Positions 8,029-16,248 of a stretch of DNA of 64,000 nucleotides are shown piece after piece; position 1 is the stretch's first letter; each line of letters begins with the position of its first letter. The DNA is from a bacterium. Its GTDB lineage: Bacteria; Zixibacteria; MSB-5A5; GN15; FEB-12. The notes beneath the pieces were generated by a model. The model searched no databases and was not told where the DNA came from. It worked only from the letters and a program-made list of their open reading frames with translations. The stretch spans positions 124,001 through 188,000 of the forward strand of contig JAHLKV010000003.1 of assembly GCA_020444475.1 (NCBI GenBank), in the 5' to 3' direction. Position numbers and translations under genes: made by a program.

Positions 8029-10105
8029 CGTTCAACCTCACCACTCCGGTGGAGACTACTTCTGCACTGGGCATTATTTCGTTGTAGGAGATGACCGCCA
8101 GGCCCGGGAAACTGGCCTCGACCAGCCTGCGGAGCGCGAGGCGGATATTCGGCGAGCAGATACACACCGGGGTCAGCCCGGCGTTCTGCATCCGTTCAAC
8201 CTGTTCACCGATCCTGCCGAGCAGCAGCTCGGTCAGCGAGGGATCCATTACCAGCATCAGTCCCTGCTTGGTGTTCTGGACCGACTCGGCCAGCTGGTGT
8301 TCGATTGCCGGGTCGATCGTGAAGACGTTGATTCTTCCCGCGCCGTCTTTGTACAGCTCGGTGACCTGGCGCTTGAGCGACATGCGCACATACTCGGCGA
8401 GCACGTCCGGTTCCTTGGTCACCGGCGCATAGTCGGACATCGTTTCGACGATGGTAGCCAGGTCGCGAACCGGAATCCGCTCAGCCAGCAGCGACTGCAG
8501 GACCTTCTGCAGCGTGCCAAGCGACACGATCTCCGGTATGACCGAACCGACCAGCGCCGGATAATCTTCCTTGAGCGTGTCGACTAGGTGCTGGACATCC
8601 TGGCGAGTCAGGATCTCCGGGGCGGCGTTGCGGATGATCTCGGTAACATGGGTCGCCAGAACGGCCGACGGTTCGACCACCGTGTAGCCCTGCGCCTCGG
8701 CGACTTCCTTGAGAGTCGGAATAATCCAGGTGGCGTTGAGCGCATAGGCCGGATCCTTGGTCCGGAAGCCGTCGAGTTCCTCCTCGACATAACCCGGATT
8801 GATCGCCAGCATGTGGTCGATCATCAGCTCGAACGATGCGACCGCGATTCCCTTTATCTTGATCTGATATTGGTTGGGTTTAAGTCGGACGTTGTCGCGG
8901 ATGCGGATCGGCGGCACGACGATACCAAGCTCGCCCGCAAGCTGCTTGCGAATCGTGCTGATGCGGTCAAGCAGGTCGCCCCCCTGGTTGGCGTCGACCA
9001 TCGGGATCAGGCCGTAGCCGATCTCCAGACCGATCGTATCGACCTTCAGCAGGTCTTCCGTCCGCTCTTTCGGCAGCGCCTGCTTCTGCTGCTGCGCGCG
9101 CTTTGCTTCATCCTGTTCCGCCTGAACCTGCTGCTGGGCGACCCGACGAGTCAGCATACCGACACCGGTCACCACCGCGCCTATCATCATGAAGGTCGTC
9201 GTCGGCAGACCCGGCACCATGCCGAACAGGATCAAGACCACACCGGTGATCAGGATAGCCCGCGGCTGGCGAGAGAGCTGACGGCTCAGGTCGGTACCCA
9301 TGTTCGCATCGGAGGCCGCGCGGGTGACGATAATACCCGAAGCGGTCGAGACGAGCAGGGCGGGAATCTGGGTGACCAATCCGTCACCGATAGACAGCAG
9401 TGAGTACGTCCGAAGGGCTTCGGTCAGCGGCATGCCGTTGAGAGCGATACCGATAATGAAGCCGCCGATGACGTTGATCAGGGTGATCAGAATACCGGCG
9501 ATCGCGTCACCGCGGACGAACTTCGACGCACCGTCCATGGCGCCGTAGAAATCGGCCTCACGAGCGATTTCACTGCGACGATCACGCGCCTCCTGATCGT
9601 TGATAATGCCCGCGTTGAGATCGGCGTCGATCGCCATCTGCTTGCCGGGCATTGCATCCAACGTAAAGCGCGCCGCCACTTCCGATATACGCCCGGCGCC
9701 CTTGGTGATCACGACGAACTGAATGATGACCAGGATGACGAAGACGATAAAGCCGACGACGTAGTTACCCTGGACAACGAAGTTTCCAAATGAATTGATG
9801 ACCTCGCCGGCGTATCCCTGGCCGAGAATGAGCCGTGTCGACGCCACGTTGAGCGACAGGCGCATGAGCGTCACGATCAACAACATGCCGGGGAACACCG
9901 ACAGGTCGAGCGGCTTGGTGATGTACAGTGTCGAGAGCAGCACCACCAGCGAGAACGTGATATTGAAAGCCAGCGCGAAATCGAGCATCGCGGCCGGCAG
10001 CGGGATCACCAGTACCGCGATGATACCGATGACACCAAACGCCAGAACGATATCCGACCGCGTCATGATGCGCGCCAGCAGGGACTCTTGTGCCACGGCT
10101 GCCAT
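8018..10105 (-). CDS. flhA: flagellar type III export gate protein
   Basis: A 695-residue FlhA, of normal length. The N-terminal half (about 25-330) contains the transmembrane helices; the FHIPEP signature is present (RISEVAARFTLDAMPGKQMA, followed by DADLNAG). The C-terminal cytoplasmic domain from about residue 350 binds chaperone-substrate complexes and forms the nonameric ring. It acts in the export gate with FlhB and FliPQR in the inner membrane. It is 3 nt downstream of flhB and overlaps flhF. Confidence 0.97.
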   Translation of the reverse strand: MAAVAQESLLARIMTRSDIVLAFGVIGIIAVLVIPLPAAMLDFALAFNITFSLVVLLSTLYITKPLDLSVFPGMLLIVTLMRLSLNVASTRLILGQGYAGEVINSFGNFVVQGNYVVGFIVFVILVIIQFVVITKGAGRISEVAARFTLDAMPGKQMAIDADLNAGIINDQEARDRRSEIAREADFYGAMDGASKFVRGDAIAGILITLINVIGGFIIGIALNGMPLTEALRTYSLLSIGDGLVTQIPALLVSTASGIIVTRAASDANMGTDLSRQLSRQPRAILITGVVLILFGMVPGLPTTTFMMIGAVVTGVGMLTRRVAQQQVQAEQDEAKRAQQQKQALPKERTEDLLKVDTIGLEIGYGLIPMVDANQGGDLLDRISTIRKQLAGELGIVVPPIRIRDNVRLKPNQYQIKIKGIAVASFELMIDHMLAINPGYVEEELDGFRTKDPAYALNATWIIPTLKEVAEAQGYTVVEPSAVLATHVTEIIRNAAPEILTRQDVQHLVDTLKEDYPALVGSVIPEIVSLGTLQKVLQSLLAERIPVRDLATIVETMSDYAPVTKEPDVLAEYVRMSLKRQVTELYKDGAGRINVFTIDPAIEHQLAESVQNTKQGLMLVMDPSLTELLLGRIGEQVERMQNAGLTPVCICSPNIRLALRRLVEASFPGLAVISYNEIMPSAEVVSTGVVRLNDDH

Positions 10106-10108
10106 CCG

Positions 10109-11179
10109 TTACACCACCTTCCCCTTGAGGCGATACACGTACGCAAGGATCTCGGCTACCGCCCGGTAGAGATTGCCCGGGATAGCCTGACCGACATCGC
10201 ACATCTTGAACAGCGCCCGCGCCAGCGGCTTGTCTTCGATCACCGGCACGTCGTGCGCATAGGCGATTTCCTTGATCTTCTGCGCAATCAACCGCTCACC
10301 CTTGGCGACGACGATCGGCGCAATGCCGAGCGACGAATCATACTTGAGAGCGACCGCGATATGGGTCGGGTTGGTGATGACCACATCGGCATTCGGCACG
10401 TCGGCCATCATCCGATTGCGCGCCATCTCGCGCTGTATCTGACGGACCCGGGCTTTTACCTGCGGCGAACCCTCGGTGTCCTTCATTTCATCGCGGATGT
10501 CCTGCTTGGACATCTTGATAGACTTTTCGAACTCGTAGCGCTGGTAGGCATAGTCGAGCGCGGCCAGCACCAGCATGGCGGCGCCGATCTTCAGCGCAAT
10601 CACCAGCGCCATCGTCCCCATCGTGGTGGCGATCTGCCAGACCGTCATGTCCGGGAGCATGAAGAACTTGTCGAATTCGGCCCTTATCGCGTAGAAGCCG
10701 ATCAAACCGACGATCCCCAGCTTGGTCGTATCCCGGACCAGCGTTACCAGCGACCGAACCGCAAAAAGCTTCTTCAGGCCGTTGACGACATTAAGCTTGT
10801 CGAACTTCGGCTCCAGCGCCTTGCTCGAGATATGGAAGCCGACCTGGGCGATGTTCGACGTCAACCCGATCACCAGCATGACCGCGAAAACCGGCCCGAC
10901 AACCGTGAAGAACGTCAGCATCGAATCAGTCCACGATTTCGCAAAGGTCGGATCCTGCAGGGCAAGACTCGGCGCGTTTGCCATCGTCGTTGACATCATC
11001 AGGCGAAGCTGCGATGACAACGTCGGCCCCAGCAGGAAAATGGCAGAGCAACCCAGCACGATAATCAGCGCCGAGTTCAACTCCATCGACTTGGCCACCC
11101 GTCCTTCTTCGCGGGCCTTTTGCCTCCGTCGAGGTGTTGCCTTCTCTGTCTTCTCCTGGAAGCCCTGTTCTTCAGCCAT
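10109..11179 (-). CDS. flhB: flagellar export switch protein
   Basis: A 356-residue FlhB with four membrane segments between about residues 35 and 210 and a cytoplasmic C-terminal domain. The autocleavage motif NPTH is intact at residues 270-273, within VVITNPTHIAVALKYD. Cleavage there switches export from hook/rod to filament substrates, with FliK as the ruler. The gene ends 3 nt before flhA and begins 6 nt after fliR. Confidence 0.97.
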   Translation of the reverse strand: MAEEQGFQEKTEKATPRRRQKAREEGRVAKSMELNSALIIVLGCSAIFLLGPTLSSQLRLMMSTTMANAPSLALQDPTFAKSWTDSMLTFFTVVGPVFAVMLVIGLTSNIAQVGFHISSKALEPKFDKLNVVNGLKKLFAVRSLVTLVRDTTKLGIVGLIGFYAIRAEFDKFFMLPDMTVWQIATTMGTMALVIALKIGAAMLVLAALDYAYQRYEFEKSIKMSKQDIRDEMKDTEGSPQVKARVRQIQREMARNRMMADVPNADVVITNPTHIAVALKYDSSLGIAPIVVAKGERLIAQKIKEIAYAHDVPVIEDKPLARALFKMCDVGQAIPGNLYRAVAEILAYVYRLKGKVV

Positions 11180-11185
11180 GAGCGC

Positions 11186-11974
11186 TTACGCCTTTCCCAT
11201 CGCGATCAGGAGTCGACCGAGTTCGCTATTCAAGTGATTGAGAGATTTTTCGATAACGTAGCCGAAGATCGGCAGCGAGAGCGCGATCACGGCGATACCG
11301 GCCGCCACCTTGATCGGGAAGCCGATGAAAAACACGTTCATCTGCGGCATCATCTTGGCGACCGTCCCGAGCGTCACATCGACCAGAAACAACGTCACCA
11401 TCACCGGCGCCGCGATTTTCAGCGCGATCACGAACACGTAGGCGCTGTGACGGATTATCTCCTCGCCGACTCCACCCGCCATGACGATCTGTCCCGGCGG
11501 CATGACCGCGTAGCTGTCGCGGAAGGCCTGGATAATCAGGTGATGCCCATTCAGCGTGAGGAAGATCAGCAGGGCGAGCATGACCCAGAAGGTGCCGATT
11601 ATCGACTGCTGGGTGTTGCTCGAAGGATCGAGGACGTTGGCAAGCGCAAAGCCGATCTGGTAGCCGATCATCGATCCCGCGCCCTGCACCGCCAGCATGA
11701 TGAGCAGGAACATGAACCCGATGATGGCGCCGACCATCAGTTCCAGAAACGCCAGACCGGCCAGCACGATCAGTGAATCGGTGACAGGCAGGTCGGGCGT
11801 CGGGATCGTCATCATCGTTATCAGCGACAGCAAGATGACGAGTCCGACTTTGATCGGCGTGGCAATGGCGCGGTGAGCGAAAATCGGCGAGAGAATAAAC
11901 AGGCCGGACGCTCTGACCAGCACCAGCAGGAACAACTCCAGCTTTGCCGTACCGAAATGAACAAAGTCAAACAC
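11186..11974 (-). CDS. fliR: flagellar export gate protein FliR
   Basis: A 262-residue, strongly hydrophobic protein with about six membrane segments, matching FliR length and layout (RASGLFILSPIFAHRAIATP near the N-terminus is characteristic). The start is GTG with AAGGA 7 nt upstream. FliR forms the FliP5-Q4-R1 export channel. Unusually for the run, 214 bases separate it from fliQ, and that gap holds a strong hairpin and a sigma-54-like element, so fliR may open a second transcription unit. Confidence 0.95.
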   Translation of the reverse strand: MFDFVHFGTAKLELFLLVLVRASGLFILSPIFAHRAIATPIKVGLVILLSLITMMTIPTPDLPVTDSLIVLAGLAFLELMVGAIIGFMFLLIMLAVQGAGSMIGYQIGFALANVLDPSSNTQQSIIGTFWVMLALLIFLTLNGHHLIIQAFRDSYAVMPPGQIVMAGGVGEEIIRHSAYVFVIALKIAAPVMVTLFLVDVTLGTVAKMMPQMNVFFIGFPIKVAAGIAVIALSLPIFGYVIEKSLNHLNSELGRLLIAMGKA

Positions 11975-12015
11975 CGTGAAATCCTTACACCTCGGGTTAA
12001 TCGCGATAACCCTAT

Positions 12016-12031
12016 TTCAAACGGTGTGCCG
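12016..12031 (-). promoter_or_regulatory. candidate sigma-54 promoter upstream of fliR (weak)
   Basis: On the minus strand the sequence is CGGCACACCGTTTGAA, against the sigma-54 consensus TGGCACGNNNNTTGCW. The GG and TTG cores have the right spacing, with three mismatches (first T, the G after CAC, and C of the -12 GC). The predicted start is about 31 nt upstream of the fliR GTG, the same distance as for the better motE element. Seen directly; function inferred. Confidence 0.4.
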
Positions 12032-12163
12032 GAATGAAACACTCGGAACGGCACCCACAACGTATTGCAGGGCAACGAGTTAAAAAACCGACAAAATCAA
12101 CGGGGGATTTCGGGACAGGGGGTTGTGGAAATTATTACCAGCGCTGTGGGAAATTAGTTCAGG

Positions 12164-12184
12164 CGGGCGCTAAAGAAGCGCCCG
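12164..12184 (-). terminator. hairpin between fliQ and fliR
   Basis: A perfect 7-bp inverted repeat, CGGGCGC and GCGCCCG around TAAAGAA, 4 nt after the fliQ stop. No long U-tract follows on the minus strand, so it may be a weak terminator or an mRNA-stabilising 3' end. Confidence 0.5.
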
Positions 12185-12188
12185 TTTC

Positions 12189-12458
12189 TCAGCCGACTAA
12201 AGTGGGGATAAGCTCGAACATACGGCGCGTGAAATCGGTCAACTGGTTGATCATCCAGGGCAGGAAAATCAACAGCGCCGCCGCCACCGCCAGGATCTTC
12301 GGAATGAACGTCAGGGTCATCTCATTGATCTGCGTGACCGCCTGAAAGATGGCAATCGAAAGTCCAACCACCAACGCAAACGCCAGCATCGGCGAAGCCA
12401 CCATCAGCACGGCGATCAGCGCCTCACGACCTATCGTAACGACCAGTTGAGGTGTCAT
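12189..12458 (-). CDS. fliQ: flagellar export gate protein FliQ
   Basis: An 89-residue protein of two transmembrane helices, the exact FliQ size (residues about 15-38 and 52-75; PMLAFALVVGLSIAIFQAVT and FIPKILAVAAALLIFLP). Four copies assemble around FliP/FliR in the export gate. It follows fliP by 14 nt. Confidence 0.95.
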   Translation of the reverse strand: MTPQLVVTIGREALIAVLMVASPMLAFALVVGLSIAIFQAVTQINEMTLTFIPKILAVAAALLIFLPWMINQLTDFTRRMFELIPTLVG

Positions 12459-12472
12459 ACTCTTTTCAATCC

Positions 12473-13225
12473 TTACACTCTGAACGATTCAACCAGCGAC
12501 TTGACCAGCAAGTACCATCCGTCCACCAGCACGAACAACAGCAGCTTAAACGGCAGTGAAACGATAATCGGGGGCAGCATCATCATGCCCATCGACATCA
12601 GCACCGACGCCACCACCATGTCAATCACCAGGAACGGTACGAAAATCACGAACGCGATCTGAAAGGCGGTGCGAAGCTCGGAAATCACGAACCCGGGGAT
12701 CAACACGTGAAGCGGGATGTCCTCCGGCTTATCCGGCTCTTCCAACTGGGCGATATCGACAAACAGAGCCAGATCCTGCTCGCGCGTCTGCGCCAGCATG
12801 AAGTGCCGGAAGGGAGTGATTGCCTTGTCGAACGCCTCTTCCCCCGATATCTGTTCATCGAGATACGGCTTGATCCCGTCGTTGTACGACTGGTTGATCA
12901 CCGGCGACATCACGAAAAATGTCACGATCAGCGCCAGACCGACCAGCAACTGGTTCGGCGGCATCTGCTGGGTGCCGATAGCATGGCGAAGGAACGACAG
13001 CACGACCGCAATCCTGATAAACGACGTAATCATGATCAGGATCGACGGGGCCAGCGCCAGAACGGTGAGGAGAATGACGATCTGGAGAGTGGTTGACAGA
13101 TCCGACGGGTTCGTGGCGTCACCCACCTCAACCGATATCTTCGGAATCGATTGAGCGAGTGTCGAACTCGCCTGAAGGCCGAGTGTAATCCCGGCCGCGA
13201 TGAGCGTGCGAATCAGTTTCTTCAT
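12473..13225 (-). CDS. fliP: flagellar export gate protein FliP
   Basis: A 250-residue FliP with a cleavable N-terminal signal peptide (MKKLIRTLIAAGITLGL..., ending near STLAQS), as is typical. Family signatures are the segment PSILIMITSFIRIAVVLSFL, then GTQQMPPNQLLVGLAL and FVISELRTAFQIAF. FliP forms the pentameric core of the export gate. It is preceded by fliO with an 80-nt gap. Confidence 0.97.
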   Translation of the reverse strand: MKKLIRTLIAAGITLGLQASSTLAQSIPKISVEVGDATNPSDLSTTLQIVILLTVLALAPSILIMITSFIRIAVVLSFLRHAIGTQQMPPNQLLVGLALIVTFFVMSPVINQSYNDGIKPYLDEQISGEEAFDKAITPFRHFMLAQTREQDLALFVDIAQLEEPDKPEDIPLHVLIPGFVISELRTAFQIAFVIFVPFLVIDMVVASVLMSMGMMMLPPIIVSLPFKLLLFVLVDGWYLLVKSLVESFRV

Positions 13226-13305
13226 ATCCTATACGTTCTGTTTGCCGCACCACTCCATGTGCGGTCATCGGCCGTCAGCCTCCTGGCGACGGCTCCGGGT
13301 GGGCG

Positions 13306-13869
13306 TTACGCCCGAGCCAACGCTTCTTTGCCGCGCTCGCCCAGTTTCTTTACACGACCGAACGCCGTACTCAGCATCGTACCGAAAGCCTCCTGGCTCG
13401 GCTGCGGCTGCTCGGCGAGAAGGCGCGCCGTCTCCGGCTCGCTCAGCTCGGTCAATACGGATATCTGGTTGTCGGTGACCCCGATCAGGACAGCCCGATC
13501 CGCCACCCGCACCAGCGATACCGTCTTTTTCGGTCCCACAAAGGCCGTCTCCAGCACATCGAGCGAACCGCCGCCCGCCTTACCGTACTGACGACGCTTC
13601 ATTTGACGACTCAACAGGAACAGCCCGCCGTAGATGCAGGCGATCACCACCACCAGCGCCGCAATCATCTTGACGACCGCACCGTAGGGTGATTCCGGCT
13701 GGGCGGACATGACGGCGTTGTCACCGTTCTTGTTCTGCAGCGCGGTGAGCGACGAGTTGTCTCCCGACGCGTCTCCGACCGACATCATCACCATACCACA
13801 CAGGGCCACCACGAGGATGATCGCCACCGTGCTGTAGATGCGCCGATTCTGGTTCTTAGTCGCGCCCAA
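13306..13869 (-). CDS. fliO: flagellar export assembly protein FliO
   Basis: A 187-residue protein with two hydrophobic segments (about 13-30 and 67-88) and a basic C-terminal domain containing LDVLETAFVGPKKTVSLVRV and DRAVLIGVTDNQISVL, the conserved FliO pattern. FliO helps FliP assemble. The apparent start is TTG, overlapping fliN by 14 nt, with a purine-rich stretch upstream; a later ATG within the first helix is the alternative. Confidence 0.88.
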   Translation of the reverse strand: MGATKNQNRRIYSTVAIILVVALCGMVMMSVGDASGDNSSLTALQNKNGDNAVMSAQPESPYGAVVKMIAALVVVIACIYGGLFLLSRQMKRRQYGKAGGGSLDVLETAFVGPKKTVSLVRVADRAVLIGVTDNQISVLTELSEPETARLLAEQPQPSQEAFGTMLSTAFGRVKKLGERGKEALARA

Positions 13870-14539
13870 GACTCTTCAACCTCTCTTCCGGAGTCATCAG
13901 CTGGGTAATGCGCAGTCCGAAGTTTTCATCGACTACCACCACCTCGCCTTTGGCCACCAGCTTGTTGTTGACCATCAGGTCGACCGGCTCACCCGCCAGC
14001 TTATTGAGCTCCACGACGGCTCCGGGGCCCAGCGCCAGAATATCGGAGATTGACATCTTGGTACGACCCAGCTCGATCGAAACCGGCAGGTCGACATCCA
14101 TCAGCAGATCGATATTCTGCGGGGTCTTCTTCCCGGCCGGCTGCTGCAGCTGCTGGAATTCGGCCGCCGATACATCGGCCGAACCGAAATCTATATCGTC
14201 GGGCGACGCTTTCGAGTCGTCTTCCGGAAGATCCTGCAGCATGGCGAGCATCGCCGCCTCCGCTTCGTCCTCCGGCGTATCGTTGTCGTTGACGACCTTC
14301 TCGAAATCGTCCGCTCCGCCGTCGGCCGCGACACCCTCGACATCGTCGATACTGCCGTCGATTTCGCTCAGCGCATCTTCGATATCGTCGGGTGGACTCT
14401 CAGCCGCATCGGCAACGGTTGCTCCGGTTGCGGGCTGCTCACCGGCGACGTCTTCCGCTGACGATTCTGCCCCGGCGTTGTCGGCTGACTCGTCAGCCTC
14501 GGCGCCCGTCGACAGATCAAGATCCTTCTCGTCCGGCAT
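13856..14539 (-). CDS. fliN: flagellar C-ring protein FliN with long acidic N-terminus
   Basis: I use the ATG of MPDEKDLDL, giving 227 residues; an in-frame extension would read further into fliM. Residues 1-140 are acidic, Ala-rich and probably disordered; the C-terminal 80 residues form the SpoA/FliN domain (LPVSIELGRTKMSISDILAL, followed by AGEPVDLMVNNKLVAKGEV). FliN is the most abundant C-ring protein and docks the export ATPase complex. The gene overlaps the end of fliM by 23 nt. There is no CheC-like (FliY) phosphatase domain. Confidence 0.94.
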   Translation of the reverse strand: MPDEKDLDLSTGAEADESADNAGAESSAEDVAGEQPATGATVADAAESPPDDIEDALSEIDGSIDDVEGVAADGGADDFEKVVNDNDTPEDEAEAAMLAMLQDLPEDDSKASPDDIDFGSADVSAAEFQQLQQPAGKKTPQNIDLLMDVDLPVSIELGRTKMSISDILALGPGAVVELNKLAGEPVDLMVNNKLVAKGEVVVVDENFGLRITQLMTPEERLKSLGRD

Positions 14540-15536
14540 GCTTCTTCTCCTCGGCAAATTGATCGTAAATTTCCATAACCTGGAAAGCACGCTTCCGTCC
14601 CGCTAACCCCGGGTGCGCCGTGAACTTCTTCTGACGGTTCACCCAGATATCGATCGGCTGTGATATCTTCTTCTCCGATGGAATGACATCACCGACCTTC
14701 AGTCTCAGGAAGTCGCGCATCTTGAGTCGTGACTGCAGCAGCACCGCCGCCAGTTCGGCCTGTACCTCGCGGAGGTTGTCCGAGTTGGCGTCGCGGTCCG
14801 CCGCAAGATTCTTCTTCTTGGTCGCGTCGATCCAGTTCTGCGCCGACAGCTTGGTGATCACCGGCTCCAGCGACACATACGGATAGCAGATAGTCAGCAG
14901 TCCGGTTGACTGGAACAGCTTCACCTGCAGCGAGATCACCACCACCGTTTCGCCCGGCGGGACTATCTGGATGAACTGCGGGTTGGTCTCGAAGCTGATC
15001 TGCTCGATTTCGATCTGCACCAGATGCTCCCAGGACTTCGTCAGCTCCTTGTACAGACGCTGCACCAACCGCCCCATCACCGAACGCTCGATACCGGTCA
15101 ACTCCCGCTCCGACTCCAGTATCTTGCCGTGACCGCCAAACATGCGGTCGATCAGCGAAAACGTCAGGGTCGGGTTGAAGTCGACCAGACAGACCGCTTC
15201 CAGCGGCCGCGCCGAGAACGTGTACGTACTCGACGGGGACACCAGCGACATGATGAACTCCGAGTAGGTGATCTGATCCACCGACACGAGATCGACATCG
15301 ACTATCGACCGAAGGACGGTGGAGAGTGACGAACCGAAATGCCCGGCGAAATTGTCGTGCATGTTCTCCAGGGTTCGGATCTGATCCTTGGAGACACGGT
15401 TCGGATGCTTGAAGTCGTAGGCGACAATCGACCGGAGTTTCTCGTCGTCAAACTGATCCGCGCTCGCTTCCGAATCGCCCGCACTGACGGTCGTCAACAG
15501 GGCATCGATTTCGTCTTGTGATAGAATCTTCGCCAC
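14517..15536 (-). CDS. fliM: flagellar motor switch protein FliM
   Basis: A 339-residue FliM. The N-terminal LSQDEIDALL is the conserved CheY-P-binding segment, so chemotactic switching is expected even though no che gene is in view. The middle domain contains MFGGHGK and the conserved 'GiersvMgrLv' region (LTGIERSVMGRLVQRLYKEL); a SpoA domain sits at about 265-325. The start is GTG with AGGA 9 nt upstream. It lies 12 nt after fliL. Confidence 0.97.
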   Translation of the reverse strand: MAKILSQDEIDALLTTVSAGDSEASADQFDDEKLRSIVAYDFKHPNRVSKDQIRTLENMHDNFAGHFGSSLSTVLRSIVDVDLVSVDQITYSEFIMSLVSPSSTYTFSARPLEAVCLVDFNPTLTFSLIDRMFGGHGKILESERELTGIERSVMGRLVQRLYKELTKSWEHLVQIEIEQISFETNPQFIQIVPPGETVVVISLQVKLFQSTGLLTICYPYVSLEPVITKLSAQNWIDATKKKNLAADRDANSDNLREVQAELAAVLLQSRLKMRDFLRLKVGDVIPSEKKISQPIDIWVNRQKKFTAHPGLAGRKRAFQVMEIYDQFAEEKKHAGREGS

Positions 15537-15548
15537 GACACTCAGTCC

Positions 15549-16112
15549 TTACTGCAGTACGAAATCCGTGTAGTACACTCCGACCAGCTGGTCGGTCTTC
15601 AACAACTGTTCGAGCCGTTTCTTGACCTGATAGCGCATGATCTCCTTCTCGCGCGAATCGGTAAGCTGAGCGACCGACTTTGACGACAGGATCGTTATCA
15701 GCGCGTCGCGGACCAGCGGCTCTCTGGCTTCGAACTCCCCGGCCAGTTTGGCGTTCCCCAGCTCGAATCCGAACGACACGGAGAGAAACCGCGAACCGCC
15801 CGTCCCGGAGGGGTTGACGACGATATCGTCGATCGCATACATGATGGCGTCGCCGACCTTCGTGGCGTGGGAGCTTTTCGCCTCCTCACCGTGCCCACCG
15901 GCCTGGCTTTCTTCGGTCGCCTGGCCGTGCGTCTCTTCCGTCACCTGAGCCGCTTCGTCGCCGCCGCCACTCATGAAGAAAAACGCGCCACCGCCGCCCA
16001 GCAGGACGACTGCGCCGATTATCACGAACAGCATCATGTTCGATTTCTTCTTTGGCGCCTCTTGCGCCTCGTCGCTTACTTCAACCGTTGTTTTTTCATC
16101 TTCTGGCGGCAT
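15549..16112 (-). CDS. fliL: flagellar basal-body protein FliL
   Basis: Start chosen at the ATG of MPPEDEKTT because GGAGG lies 7 nt upstream; the product has 187 residues. A basic KKKSN precedes a single membrane helix (about 25-50, MLFVIIGAVVLLGGGGAFFF), then a Gly/Glu/His linker and the periplasmic FliL domain (FLSVSFGFELGNAKLAGEFE, and VRDALITILSSKSVAQL). FliL surrounds the stator and supports torque under load. Confidence 0.93.
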   Translation of the reverse strand: MPPEDEKTTVEVSDEAQEAPKKKSNMMLFVIIGAVVLLGGGGAFFFMSGGGDEAAQVTEETHGQATEESQAGGHGEEAKSSHATKVGDAIMYAIDDIVVNPSGTGGSRFLSVSFGFELGNAKLAGEFEAREPLVRDALITILSSKSVAQLTDSREKEIMRYQVKKRLEQLLKTDQLVGVYYTDFVLQ

Positions 16113-16140
16113 GCTTGCCTCCTGCTCATGCGTCGGTCGA

Positions 16141-16164
16141 CCACCGGGCGTCACCGCCCGGTGG
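16141..16164 (-). terminator. strong hairpin between flgE and fliL
   Basis: A perfect 10-bp stem, CCACCGGGCG and CGCCCGGTGG, with a TCAC loop in the 136-bp flgE-fliL gap. No U-tract follows on the minus strand, so it may separate hook and C-ring expression by attenuation or mRNA processing rather than fully terminate. Confidence 0.5.
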
Positions 16165-16248
16165 GTCGATACCTGTTATCGTGCGACTGTCCGAGGACGT
16201 CTCGCGACGTCGTCAACTCCTGTTGTCCGAACAGCCCTACTCATCGTC

